A program made the translations under genes and the position numbers. Under the pieces are notes generated by a model that was not told the origin of the DNA, searched no databases, and worked only from the letters and a program-made list of their open reading frames with translations. From assembly GCA_029071285.1 (NCBI GenBank), contig JAIEAS010000224.1:1-12983 (forward strand): a stretch of 12,983 bases of DNA, in the 5' to 3' direction. The DNA comes from Clostridia bacterium (lineage in GTDB: Bacteria; Bacillota; Clostridia; Christensenellales; Borkfalkiaceae). Numbering within the stretch: position 1 is the stretch's first letter; the number at the start of each line of letters is the position of its first letter. Positions 1-8,428 of the stretch are shown here, piece by piece.

Positions 1-549
1 ATTTTCGGTCGTATACCGCTTGGCGAGATAATCGTTTATATCCGATTTTGTAAAGCCCAAAACGTTTTCACGCGGGCCTAAAATATTTCTTCCGTAACCG
101 TTTTCGCCGTAGTATGCGCGTGCAAGCAAATCAAGGCACAAATCGTCGGGTGTGTCGTCGTTCATATTAATCTCTTCAACGATAACGCCTTTTTCTCTCT
201 TAATTTCGCCTGCGGGAAATGTGCTGTTCAGAAACAGATCCGAAAGGATTTCAAACGCCTCGGGGGCGTGACCGGTTGTGGACTTGGCGTAATAACAGGT
301 TACGTCTTTTGAAGTAAACGCGTTGACCTGCGCGCCAATAGCGTCCATATCGTCAGAAATTTTAAACGCCGAACGCTTTTTTGTGCCCTTGAACATCATG
401 TGTTCGATAAAGTGTGAAATTCCGTCTTCTTTATCGCTTTCAACGCTTGCACCCGTATGGACGAGTATTCCCATTGTGACAGACATAAGTCCGGGCATTT
501 GCTTTACGATAAGCCTTATTCCGTTGTTTAATTTTTTGTAATGTGTCAT
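1..549 (-). CDS. M16-family (insulinase/MPP-like) zinc peptidase, C-terminus outside window
   Basis: The first 183 codons are present; the frame is still open at the window edge. The N-terminal M16 domain is clear. The inverted zinc motif HFIEH lies at residues 46-50 (H46 and H50 bind zinc, E49 is the general base). The expected third ligand is E126, 77 residues after E49, in the context VEEINMNDDTP. M16 peptidases form clam-shell folds that degrade short peptides; this looks like the bacterial pitrilysin/MlpA (YmxG) branch, about 410-430 aa when complete. The ATG overlaps the stop of the upstream deacetylase homologue by one base (TAATG), implying translational coupling. In Bacillus subtilis a homologous peptidase gene also follows a polysaccharide deacetylase homologue (ylxY-mlpA). 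No signal peptide is visible, so it is probably cytoplasmic. The family is certain; the substrate is unknown. Confidence 0.93.
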   Translation of the reverse strand, partial: MTHYKKLNNGIRLIVKQMPGLMSVTMGILVHTGASVESDKEDGISHFIEHMMFKGTKKRSAFKISDDMDAIGAQVNAFTSKDVTCYYAKSTTGHAPEAFEILSDLFLNSTFPAGEIKREKGVIVEEINMNDDTPDDLCLDLLARAYYGENGYGRNILGPRENVLGFTKSDINDYLAKRYTTEN

Positions 550-1268
550 TATGCTCCTAAGTTCTGAGATACCGTAACGGCGGTAAGACCGTTATCTCTT
601 ATGTAAGTTAATATTTCGGGAAGAGCCGTTACCGTGCAATCGGTCGGATGCATTAAAACAAACTCTCCTTTTTGCAGATTTTTTGTGGCGCGGTTGCAGA
701 TTAAATTAACGTCTTTATCGCGCCAGTCGATCGTATCCCTGCTCCACATTATAACCTTTAAATCGAGTGACAGGCAAGCGTTTAACATATTATCGTTAAA
801 AGCTCCCGACGGCGGCGCAAACAACTTTATATCGGTTGCGCAAATCATATTTAAAAGTTTTACGCTCGGGCGGATTTCTTCAAGGTTCGCCTCATAGGTC
901 ATTCTCGAATGGTCTTTGTGAAAGTAGCCGTGACTTGCAAGCTCGTGCCCGCGCCTGTATATTTCACGCACGCAGTCCACGTTGTCGTCCGCCCAGCTTC
1001 CGCCTATAAAAAAGGTACTTTTTGCGCTGTACTCGTCTAGAACGTCAAGTATTTCAAGAACGTTATCAGTGTGCTCGTAGACGTTGAACATAAGGCTCAC
1101 GCCTTCGCCGTTTTCCGCGCTGTAATAAAGATTTGTATTGTCGCCAGAAACGGCAACCGCCTTACTGCCGAAAAAGCCTATGAGCGATACTGACAGAACG
1201 ATTGCAACGAGCACGCAATTAGTTATTACGGTAATTATTTTGCCTTTCAATAGTTTACCCCTAAACAT
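549..1268 (-). CDS. Membrane-anchored polysaccharide deacetylase (NodB-fold) homologue with degenerate motif 1
   Basis: A 239-aa protein with an N-terminal hydrophobic segment (about residues 11-33) preceded by lysines, a signal anchor or signal peptide that places the NodB domain outside the membrane. Recognisable carbohydrate esterase 4 elements are: the metal histidines in SHGYFH (H113, H117), DTIDW (D178, D181) and LMHPT (H207). Motif 1, normally TFDDG with the catalytic base and metal aspartate, reads FNVYEHTD at 61-68. The motif 3 arginine is also missing (APPSG at 151-155). It may therefore be catalytically impaired or use different ligands; clostridial sporulation-associated relatives share the FNVY-type motif (from memory). 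It lies 43 nt after mutS2 and its stop overlaps the M16 start, like the ylxY-mlpA pair. The ATG at 1268 has no good Shine-Dalgarno; a TTG at 1250 does (separate entry), which would give 233 aa. Confidence 0.88.
   Translation of the reverse strand: MFRGKLLKGKIITVITNCVLVAIVLSVSLIGFFGSKAVAVSGDNTNLYYSAENGEGVSLMFNVYEHTDNVLEILDVLDEYSAKSTFFIGGSWADDNVDCVREIYRRGHELASHGYFHKDHSRMTYEANLEEIRPSVKLLNMICATDIKLFAPPSGAFNDNMLNACLSLDLKVIMWSRDTIDWRDKDVNLICNRATKNLQKGEFVLMHPTDCTVTALPEILTYIRDNGLTAVTVSQNLGA
1248..1262 (-). promoter_or_regulatory. Shine-Dalgarno plus alternative TTG start for the deacetylase homologue
   Basis: On the minus strand AGGGG (1262-1258) is followed by 7 nt and a TTG at 1250-1248, codon 7 of the longest frame. 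The ATG at 1268 is preceded only by A/T-rich sequence without a ribosome-binding site. Starting at the TTG still leaves lysines ahead of the membrane segment, so the shorter 233-aa product would be topologically normal. Which start is used cannot be decided by eye. Confidence 0.4.
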
Positions 1269-1311
1269 AAAATTCTATTTATATAATATTACGTTTAAAG
1301 GCAATTATTGA

Positions 1312-3660
1312 CTATTTGATTTTTATTACGGTAACTCCGCTTTCACCCTCGCCGTATCTGCCGGCGCGGAAGCTTTCAACGTTTTTATGGCGTTTTAGGT
1401 GCTGCGCTATCGCGTTTTTGAGCTTGCCCGTACCCACGCCGTGAATAACTTTTATCTCTTCAAGATTATCCATAACCGCGCGGTCGATAAAATTATCAAC
1501 CTCATACAGAGCTTCTTCCACCGTCAGTCCCAAAAGATTAATTTCAAGGACGGGTTGATTTTGCGGAATATGTTTTACAACCTGGACTTTCTGCGGCTGC
1601 TTTTGCTCGTCGATTAAAAGCATATCGGAAAGCTTGCAGTGCATTTTCATACTGCCGCACTGTACTTCAGCCTCATCGCGTTTTAGACTTACTACCTGAC
1701 CGCGGCTCTGCATAGGTTTGACGAATACCGCTGACCCGACCTTTATTTCACCGCTCTTTGCCTGCCTGTAAATACTCTGCGGCGTCTTGCGCTCGTCATC
1801 GTCATAAGAAATATTTTCAAGCTTATTTTTAAGAGTACGCGCCTTTATCAGGTCCGACTGGGAAATTTCTTCCTTTTTGAATACTCCCTCTATCTCTTCA
1901 AGAATGCGTTCGGCGCGTTCGGTCCGCTCCGAAATAATGCGTCTGCTTTCAACCCTTGCCGAGCGTGAAATTTTTTCTTTCTCGGCGTTGACTTCTTCGA
2001 TACGGCTGTTGAGCAGATTTACTTTCTGCTTCCACTCGTTTTCAAGCGCCTGCGCTTCGCGCAGTTTTTCGTCAGCCTGCAGTCTGCTGTCCTCGGCGCG
2101 GCGGAGCACGTTTTCAAAGCTCCTTGCCCCTTCCGAAAGAAAACCAGTTGCATCGTTTAAAATGTTCTGCGGCAGCCCCAATCTCCGCGATATAGCCAGC
2201 GCATTGCTTGCGCCCGCCAAACCTATCTTTATGGAATACAAAGGCTTCAAGGTATCTGAATCAAATTCCATACTCGCGTTTTCAGTTCTGTCAAGCGTAT
2301 AGGCAAATTCTTTCAACGGCGTAAAATGTGTCGTAACTATTCCCTTACAGCCTTTTGACAGCAAGTGCTTTACAACCGCTTTTGCTAGCGCCTGACCCTC
2401 GTCGGGGTTTGTGCCGCCGCCCAGTTCGTCTATCAGGACGAGGCTGTCTGAGTTTGCGCCGTTGCAGATGTTTATAACGTTTAAAAGGTGCGACGAAAAG
2501 GTTGAAAGACTCTCTTCAATGCTTTGGCTGTCGCCGATATCGCAAAATACGTTTTCAAAAACCGCGATACTGCTTCCTTCGCATGCGGGAATAAAAAGAC
2601 CGCAAGCCGCCATAACCGAGAACAGTCCGCACATTTTTAACGTGACCGTTTTGCCGCCCGTATTCGCGCCGCTTAAGATAAGAAAATCGTAATCAGCACC
2701 CAACTCTATTGACACGGGCACTATTTTTTTAGCGTCTATCAAAGGGTGTCTGCCCTTGATTATATTTATATATCCCCTGCCGTTTACGTTCGGCTTTGTA
2801 CAGTGCAATTTATAAGCGTATTCTGCGCGGGCGTAGTCGGCGTCCATATCGTACAGTATTTCCATATCCGCGCGGAGTTCGTTTGCAAGGTTTCCGAGCC
2901 GTTTCGAAAGGGCTCGTAAAACCGCTTCGACTTCCTCGCGCTCATCGATTGAAAGGGCAATAAGCTCGTTATTCAATTCCAGAACGTATTCGGGTTCTAT
3001 GAAAAAAGTTGCGCCCGTCTGCGAGCGGTCGTGTACGAAACCGCGCACACGGCTTTTATACTCAGCCTTAACGGGGATAACGTATCTGTCGTTTCTGATA
3101 GTAACTATGCCGTCCTGCAGATACTGCGCGTCCTTCGTGAGATATTCTGATAGCTTGGAACGTATTCTCTCATTCAGGCTTTTTATGCGCGAGCGGATAG
3201 AAAAAAGCTTATCGCTTGCGTAATCGCTCACGGTATCGGGCGACAGAATTTTTTGTGTGATATCGTCTTCCAACGCTACGTCGAAATACAGCTTTTCCGC
3301 GCGGTTGCGCATTATGGTTATACTGTCGTCGTTTACGCTTTTTAAGCCGTCAAACGCAATACGCGCAGAACGCAAAAGCGCATTGGCTTCCAACAACTGA
3401 CCGCACGATAACGCCGAGCCTTTTTCGGCTAAACCCAAAATTTCGTCAAGGTTGCCGAAATATTCGATTTTGCCGATTCCGTGTCTGAATAAAAGTTTAT
3501 CGCACTCTTCCGTACAGGCAAGCCGAAACCGCACCTCGCCTAAATCTGCGGACGGCGTGCACGAAATTATCCGCTCCTTTCCGCCCTGCAATACGGCGTA
3601 GTCGGACGCTGCGGATAAAATTTTATCAAGTTCGAGTCGTTGTAAACTTTTTTCGTCCAT
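1312..3660 (-). CDS. mutS2: MutS2 (RqcU): MutS-family ATPase with C-terminal Smr domain
   Basis: The 782-aa length is typical for MutS2. It lacks the mismatch-recognition domain of MutS and starts directly in the core/clamp region. The ATPase carries Walker A GANTGGKT (331-338), the MutS signature around IEESLSTFSSH (381-391) and Walker B LVLIDELGGGTNPDEG (407-422). A charged coiled coil spans about 515-600, then a KOW-like segment (about 640-685), then the Smr domain (about 705-782) with HGVGTGKL (740-747). MutS2 proteins suppress recombination in some bacteria and, in Bacillus subtilis, act on collided ribosomes. Oddities are Ala in place of the usual Pro in GPNTGGKT, and EINLLG where many Smr nuclease domains have LDLR. 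The ATG lies 1 nt after the U32 stop (TGATATG), suggesting coupling; GGA about 11 nt upstream is a weak Shine-Dalgarno. Confidence 0.97.
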   Translation of the reverse strand: MDEKSLQRLELDKILSAASDYAVLQGGKERIISCTPSADLGEVRFRLACTEECDKLLFRHGIGKIEYFGNLDEILGLAEKGSALSCGQLLEANALLRSARIAFDGLKSVNDDSITIMRNRAEKLYFDVALEDDITQKILSPDTVSDYASDKLFSIRSRIKSLNERIRSKLSEYLTKDAQYLQDGIVTIRNDRYVIPVKAEYKSRVRGFVHDRSQTGATFFIEPEYVLELNNELIALSIDEREEVEAVLRALSKRLGNLANELRADMEILYDMDADYARAEYAYKLHCTKPNVNGRGYINIIKGRHPLIDAKKIVPVSIELGADYDFLILSGANTGGKTVTLKMCGLFSVMAACGLFIPACEGSSIAVFENVFCDIGDSQSIEESLSTFSSHLLNVINICNGANSDSLVLIDELGGGTNPDEGQALAKAVVKHLLSKGCKGIVTTHFTPLKEFAYTLDRTENASMEFDSDTLKPLYSIKIGLAGASNALAISRRLGLPQNILNDATGFLSEGARSFENVLRRAEDSRLQADEKLREAQALENEWKQKVNLLNSRIEEVNAEKEKISRSARVESRRIISERTERAERILEEIEGVFKKEEISQSDLIKARTLKNKLENISYDDDERKTPQSIYRQAKSGEIKVGSAVFVKPMQSRGQVVSLKRDEAEVQCGSMKMHCKLSDMLLIDEQKQPQKVQVVKHIPQNQPVLEINLLGLTVEEALYEVDNFIDRAVMDNLEEIKVIHGVGTGKLKNAIAQHLKRHKNVESFRAGRYGEGESGVTVIKIK

Positions 3661-3661
3661 A

Positions 3662-5782
3662 TCAATAAATTCCGTTCACCGAGTGACCGCGGGTACGGTT
3701 TGCATTTTTTTGCGGCAAAGTTAAATCGTAAATCTTGCCGCACTTTGCGCCATTAGTCACGAGGTCGGCACAGTTGTAAACTTCAAAACGGCACTCGCCA
3801 GTAACGTATCTCCTCAAAGGGAACTCACGCCCTTCGCCGTCGGTCAGAGTATAAGTTTTGCGCTTGTCGCAAGTTGAACACTTTTTTTCAAACGGGCAAT
3901 ATATAAGGTCCATAACTTTAATATTTCCGCCCGAAAGATAGAACACGTTATTTTGCGAAAGCGCGTCAGCCTCCGCAATTGTTAATTCTTTTGAAAGACA
4001 TGTATATTTAGCTTCAACTCCTGCAAGCGATACGCTGTTTGCAATATTAAGCCCAACTCCTGCAAAAAACGGCTTATTTAATTTTTTTGCAAGTTCGAAA
4101 CCGAAGTAGCCGTCGCAATAAATGCCGTCAAACTGCTCCGCAATGCCGATTATTTTTTCGACTTCCTCGCCCGTCATATACGGCGGAACGAACAGAAATT
4201 TTTCGCCTTCAAAGCCATTCAAAAGGCTGCTGCAATCCTGTGAATAATCGTCTGATTTAAGTATGCCTATATCGGCGTTTACTCCACTTAAATTCGTTGC
4301 GATAATTGCGGTTTTGCCGTTTAACGCATTAGTGATTTCAGGTAAAACAAATTCAGGAAAGACTTGTTCGTTTTTGTTTTCGGTTAACCGCGCGTACGTC
4401 TTCTCGTAAACGCTGCGCCGCAGCGCATTCAGGTTGGCGGCGGTAATAAACACGCCGTCGGTTTTAATGTCGGTAAATTCAGGCGAGAAAGGATATCCGT
4501 CCGTCTTTTGAAAATTGCGGATAATCTCCTCTTTTAATAGCGGTCTGCTGTTCGCGCGCTCAAGAGCGCCGTCGCCCAAAAACTCCTCGCCGTCTACCGT
4601 AATTTTTGCCCTGTTTCCGGCAAGAAATTCAGCCGAAATTTTAACGGGTATCAACCGCTTGGTCTGTAGCAATTTTTCGTTCAGTGCGACGTCTGTAGTA
4701 ATGAATACTTTATCGCCGTTTTTCAGCCTTGTTCTCGTATTTACAAGGTAACCGCCTTTGCACTCGCCGCCGCAGGAACCGCCGCCGACTTCCTTCCCAC
4801 CGCGCAAAATTTTGAAGCCGTCGCCGTTTGAAAATTTTTGGTTTGTCTGAAGAATATACTTTGTGTTTTCAACCTTGATTATTCCGACAAATTCGCCGAT
4901 ATGCCCCTGCACCGCCGAGGAAATAAACGACTTATCCTGACCGAATGCAAGCCCATTGGTATAGTTTCCTCTGTTATAAGTTCGCTTTAACGCGCTGATA
5001 TCGCCGTCTTTACCGCTTAAAATACTCTTGTAATAATTGACCGCGGCGGCAACGTATTCGGGACGGCGCATTCTGCCCTCTATTTTAAACGAGCTTACGC
5101 CCGCGTCGATAAGGCTGTGGATATTTTCACCGACGCTTAAATCGGAAAGCGAAAGTCTGTACGCCTGTTCTTCAAAGCCGCTTCTGTCAATGGAATACAG
5201 TTTTCTGCAAGGCTGTTTACACTTACCGCGGTTGCCGCTGTTTCCGCCTGCAAACGATGACATATAACACTGTCCGGAAAAGCAGGTACACAGCGCGCCC
5301 TGTATAAAGGTTTCGGTTTGAATAATTTTGCTTATTTTTTCAATGTCTTTCAGTTTGGTTTCTCTTGCAAGAATAACTCTGTCAAAACCGCTGTCTTTGG
5401 CAAGCTGTGCGCCGAGCGCGTTGCACGTTCCCGCCTGCGTTGATAAATGCAGTTTTATCTGCGGCGCGGACTGTTTTATGAATTTCCCCAAAAACAAGTC
5501 CTGTAAAATTATCGCGTCTGCACCGCCGTTCCAGACCGACACGACCGAATTTAAAAAATTTTCGAGTTCGCAATCCTTCACTACCGTGTTCAGCGCAACG
5601 TAAACTTTTACGCCGAACGCGCGTGCGTACTTCGTAATTTTTAAAAACTTTTCGTCGTCAAAATTTTCAGCCGAGCTCCTCGCCGAAAATCTGTCAAGTC
5701 CCAGATATATTGCGTCCGTGCCCGCATTTACCGCGGCGTAAGCGCACTCTTCACCGCCCGCAGGCGAAAGTATTTCAATCAT
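3662..5782 (-). CDS. U32-family protein with DUF3656-like C-terminus (RlhA/YdcP type)
   Basis: Translated from the ATG at 5782 the protein has 706 aa and begins MIEILSPAGG, the standard U32 N-terminus. An in-frame ATG at 5815 would add 11 unusual residues, so it was not chosen. The U32 signature is E157-TFIQGALC-TCFSGQC (to C172) followed by S175. C165, C167, C172, C188 and C192 form a cysteine cluster of the type thought to hold an iron-sulfur centre in this family. Further Cys pairs occur at C337/C341 (GSCGGEC) and at C629, C635 and C638. U32 proteins were named collagenase-like, but E. coli RlhA (653 aa) and TrhP are needed for 23S rRNA and tRNA hydroxylation; the size and C-terminal extension fit RlhA better. 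The start overlaps the HAD gene by 8 bp. The function is inferred from family only. Confidence 0.88.
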   Translation of the reverse strand: MIEILSPAGGEECAYAAVNAGTDAIYLGLDRFSARSSAENFDDEKFLKITKYARAFGVKVYVALNTVVKDCELENFLNSVVSVWNGGADAIILQDLFLGKFIKQSAPQIKLHLSTQAGTCNALGAQLAKDSGFDRVILARETKLKDIEKISKIIQTETFIQGALCTCFSGQCYMSSFAGGNSGNRGKCKQPCRKLYSIDRSGFEEQAYRLSLSDLSVGENIHSLIDAGVSSFKIEGRMRRPEYVAAAVNYYKSILSGKDGDISALKRTYNRGNYTNGLAFGQDKSFISSAVQGHIGEFVGIIKVENTKYILQTNQKFSNGDGFKILRGGKEVGGGSCGGECKGGYLVNTRTRLKNGDKVFITTDVALNEKLLQTKRLIPVKISAEFLAGNRAKITVDGEEFLGDGALERANSRPLLKEEIIRNFQKTDGYPFSPEFTDIKTDGVFITAANLNALRRSVYEKTYARLTENKNEQVFPEFVLPEITNALNGKTAIIATNLSGVNADIGILKSDDYSQDCSSLLNGFEGEKFLFVPPYMTGEEVEKIIGIAEQFDGIYCDGYFGFELAKKLNKPFFAGVGLNIANSVSLAGVEAKYTCLSKELTIAEADALSQNNVFYLSGGNIKVMDLIYCPFEKKCSTCDKRKTYTLTDGEGREFPLRRYVTGECRFEVYNCADLVTNGAKCGKIYDLTLPQKNANRTRGHSVNGIY

Positions 5783-6605
5783 TTTTGAATCCGAATTTTT
5801 CAATAACTTTAGCAACGGCGTCCTCGTCGTTAGTAACCGTCAAATAGTCAGCTTCTTCTTTTAAGCCGTCCGAAGCGTTACCAACGGCAACCCCGACGCC
5901 CGCCGCCTTTATCATAGCCAAATCGTTTAAATTATCGCCTATCGCCACAGACCTTTCAAGAGGCACACCGAATTTTTCACAAAGGAATTTTAAGCCCTCG
6001 CCCTTGTCGTTTCCGAGCGGTGAAATTTCAATCAATACCGCCGCGCTGCAAGTTACCTCATGCTTTGAACCAAGCCGTCTTTTCAGCTCGGCAAATAGTT
6101 CCGTCTGATCTTCGGGTGCAACCATTACGGCAACCTTCTGACAGAACAAACCGTTCTTTAAAACGAAGTCCGACATTATTCCGTCAACGTGGGTTGACTT
6201 TAAGCCTACGATTCCCTCGTAACGCAGTAAATGCCTGTCGTCTTCCGCAATGGTCGTATACATAGCGTCCCCCGCATAAACGTTTGCGGGATAATTAAGT
6301 TCTTCGAGATTGCGACAGATTTCAACCGTTTCTTCGGTTTTAAAACCGCCGTATTTTATAAGCTTGCCGCTTTCGATATCGGCAATAACCGTGCCTTGAT
6401 GCGCCACGACGTAGCCCTTTAAACCAAGCGCACGCACGTTTGACAAAATGCAGCACAACATTCTGCCAGTACATACGGCAAAGATACCGCCGTTTGCAAC
6501 GTATTCGTCAATTGCTTTTTTTACACCGTCTGAAACGCTGTGTTCACTGTTTAATAACGTTCCGTCAAAGTCGGAAACTATTATCGGATAATTAATCTCT
6601 CTCAT
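5775..6605 (-). CDS. Cof-type HAD-superfamily (IIB) phosphatase
   Basis: A complete 276-aa protein with all HAD motifs. Motif I is SDFDGTLL with nucleophile D12 and D14. Motif II is the CTGR region with T46 (Thr 46, Gly 47, Arg 48). Motif III is K201. Motif IV is GDNLND with D224 and D228. The long insertion between motifs II and III is the C2B cap of subclass IIB (Cof/YkrA/YidA-like). These cytoplasmic enzymes hydrolyse small phosphate esters such as sugar phosphates or pyridoxal phosphate; the substrate cannot be read from the sequence. The start shares ATGA with the uvrC stop (4-bp overlap) and the stop lies inside the U32 start region, so expression is probably coupled to both. No functional link to DNA repair is evident beyond the shared transcript. 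Confidence 0.93.
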   Translation of the reverse strand: MREINYPIIVSDFDGTLLNSEHSVSDGVKKAIDEYVANGGIFAVCTGRMLCCILSNVRALGLKGYVVAHQGTVIADIESGKLIKYGGFKTEETVEICRNLEELNYPANVYAGDAMYTTIAEDDRHLLRYEGIVGLKSTHVDGIMSDFVLKNGLFCQKVAVMVAPEDQTELFAELKRRLGSKHEVTCSAAVLIEISPLGNDKGEGLKFLCEKFGVPLERSVAIGDNLNDLAMIKAAGVGVAVGNASDGLKEEADYLTVTNDEDAVAKVIEKFGFKND

Positions 6606-8413
6606 AAATTTTCGTCAAAGTAGGTCTTTATTTTCTGTGCGAGCTTTTCGCCTATGCCCTCTGTTTCAGCAAGGATTTCAACGCTTGCCGTTCTTATTTT
6701 TTCAAGCGAGCCGAACTTTTCCATAAGCGCAAGCCGCTTTGATTTGCCCACGCCGTCAATCTGGGTAAGCACGCTTTCGAAGCTGTGCTTAGAGTGCAGG
6801 TTTCTGAAATAAGTTATCGCAAACCTGTGCGCCTCGTCGCGGATACGCTGCAAGGTTTTAAGCGCGTAGTCGCGGTGCGGAATAATCACGCTTTCGTCGC
6901 TGTATAGCGTGAATACTTCCTCCTCGCGCTTGGCAAGCGAAATTAATTCTATCCCGCTTATTTGCATTTCGTCAAAAACTTCTTTTACGGAAGAAAGCTG
7001 CCCCTTGCCGCCGTCGATAATTATCAAATCGGGCTTGGGGAACTTTTCTTCTTCATCGGTGCCGAGTTTTGATAGACGGCGGGTCAACACTTCTTTCAAA
7101 GAAGCAAAGTCGTTTGCGCCCTCTACCGTTTTTATTTTAAATCTGCGGTAGCTCTGTCTGTCGGCTTCACCGTCGATGAATACAACCATAGAGCCGACCT
7201 TATCCACACCGCTTATGTTGGAAATATCGTAACACTCCATACGGCGCGGATAGGCTTTTAAATTTAAAAGCTGCTGAAGCCGCTTGCAGGCGTTTACGGT
7301 CATATCGTCCTTGTGCTTGATTTTATCGACCGACTTTTCCAAAAAGTCTGCTGCATTTCTTCCCGCCATTTTCAACAGCTGTGCCTTTACCCCCTGCTTT
7401 GCAAGAGTTACTTCAACCGTCTTATCAAACTTTTCTTTAAAGTAATTCTGAATAAGTTCCTTTTCGCAGAACTGCTCGCAGATAATTTCCGCGGGGACTT
7501 CGTGATTTGAATAGTACTGTATAATAAACGCCGTAAGCGCCTCGCCGTCGGACATATGCGCCTCGTCCAGAGCGTAGCTGCTGCCGCCCTGCATTACGCC
7601 CTTTCGGGTAACCAGCACGTTGACTGCAGAATACATATTGTTCGTTGAATAAGCTATTATATCCGCATCGATGTAGCGGCTGAGCGAAGTTATACGCTTT
7701 GCTTCAAGCTTTGAAAGCATTGCAAGCTTGTTTTTATAATCGATTGCAAGCTCAAAGTTTTCGCCCTCGGCTGCCGACAGCATTTTGGCTTTTAACAGCT
7801 TTTCCGCGTCTTTATAGTTGCCGTCCAAAAAAGACAGCGCGTTTTTGACCTGCTGTGCGTATTCCTCTTTTCCGACCTTATGTGAACAGGGCGAAGTGCA
7901 ACGCTTTATATGGTAATTAAGGCACTCCCTTTTGGGCTTATCGGTAATTTGCGTATGGCACAATCTGACGCTATAGGTAAGCTGTAAAATATCAAGAATA
8001 TCTTTACAGTTAATACCGCCCATAAACGGTCCGAAGTATTTACAGCCGTCCTTTTTGATTTTGCGGGTTATGCAAAAATTCGGATAATCTTCGTTTAAAT
8101 TTGCTTTGATATATGGATAAGTTTTATCGTCCTTTAAAAGTATGTTGTACTTGGGCTTATACTTTTTTATAAGGTTGTTTTCAAGCGCAAGCGCGTCTAT
8201 TTCCGAATCGGTTATAATATAGTTGAAGTCACGGACGTTTGCGACCATCTTATTAACTTTTTCGGGCTTAGGTGAATTATGGAAATACTGGCGCACCCTG
8301 TTTTTAAGTACGCGCGCCTTGCCGACGTATATTACGTTGGCATACTCGTCAAGCATTATATACACGCCCGGATTTTCGGGCAGAAGTTTTAACTTTTCCT
8401 TTATAACGTCCAT
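6602..8413 (-). CDS. uvrC: UvrC, excinuclease ABC subunit C
   Basis: At 603 aa this is a full-length UvrC, the dual-incision nuclease of nucleotide excision repair. In order it has: an N-terminal GIY-YIG nuclease (GVY 16-18, YVG 29-31, R39/R41, E78) for the 3' cut; four cysteines C152, C164, C172 and C176 in the spacing of the E. coli iron-sulfur site; a UVR UvrB-binding segment (about 200-235); an RNase H-like nuclease for the 5' cut with D396 (ECYDIS), D435, D467 (IIIDGGKG) and H529 (RDEAHR); and C-terminal helix-hairpin-helix motifs (about 550-600). It heads the six-gene run. The start MDVIKEKLKLLPENPGVYIM matches the family N-terminus. No Shine-Dalgarno precedes it, and the best promoter would leave only a leader of about 8-9 nt (separate entry). 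Confidence 0.98.
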   Translation of the reverse strand: MDVIKEKLKLLPENPGVYIMLDEYANVIYVGKARVLKNRVRQYFHNSPKPEKVNKMVANVRDFNYIITDSEIDALALENNLIKKYKPKYNILLKDDKTYPYIKANLNEDYPNFCITRKIKKDGCKYFGPFMGGINCKDILDILQLTYSVRLCHTQITDKPKRECLNYHIKRCTSPCSHKVGKEEYAQQVKNALSFLDGNYKDAEKLLKAKMLSAAEGENFELAIDYKNKLAMLSKLEAKRITSLSRYIDADIIAYSTNNMYSAVNVLVTRKGVMQGGSSYALDEAHMSDGEALTAFIIQYYSNHEVPAEIICEQFCEKELIQNYFKEKFDKTVEVTLAKQGVKAQLLKMAGRNAADFLEKSVDKIKHKDDMTVNACKRLQQLLNLKAYPRRMECYDISNISGVDKVGSMVVFIDGEADRQSYRRFKIKTVEGANDFASLKEVLTRRLSKLGTDEEEKFPKPDLIIIDGGKGQLSSVKEVFDEMQISGIELISLAKREEEVFTLYSDESVIIPHRDYALKTLQRIRDEAHRFAITYFRNLHSKHSFESVLTQIDGVGKSKRLALMEKFGSLEKIRTASVEILAETEGIGEKLAQKIKTYFDENL

Positions 8414-8428
8414 AATACCGCAAAATTA

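Noticed and set aside
1269..1311. A promoter in the gap between mutS2 and the deacetylase homologue
   Set aside because: TTGCCT and TATAAA occur, but with a spacing of only 15 nt in very A/T-rich sequence; too weak to call.
1877..2302. A 141-codon open frame on the plus strand
   Set aside because: It is antisense to the coiled-coil region of mutS2; the Ser/Phe/Leu/Arg-rich product is typical of the complement of a Glu/Lys/Arg-rich helix.
5783..5815. Upstream ATG start of the U32 protein at 5815
   Set aside because: It adds 11 residues not typical of the family and deepens the overlap with the HAD gene; MIEILSPAGG at 5782 matches the usual U32 start.
8370..8400. A later start for uvrC, to allow a Shine-Dalgarno (AAGGA inside codons 4-6)
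   Set aside because: The only nearby downstream codon would be a CTG about 12 nt beyond it, and the residues lost are part of the conserved UvrC N-terminus.
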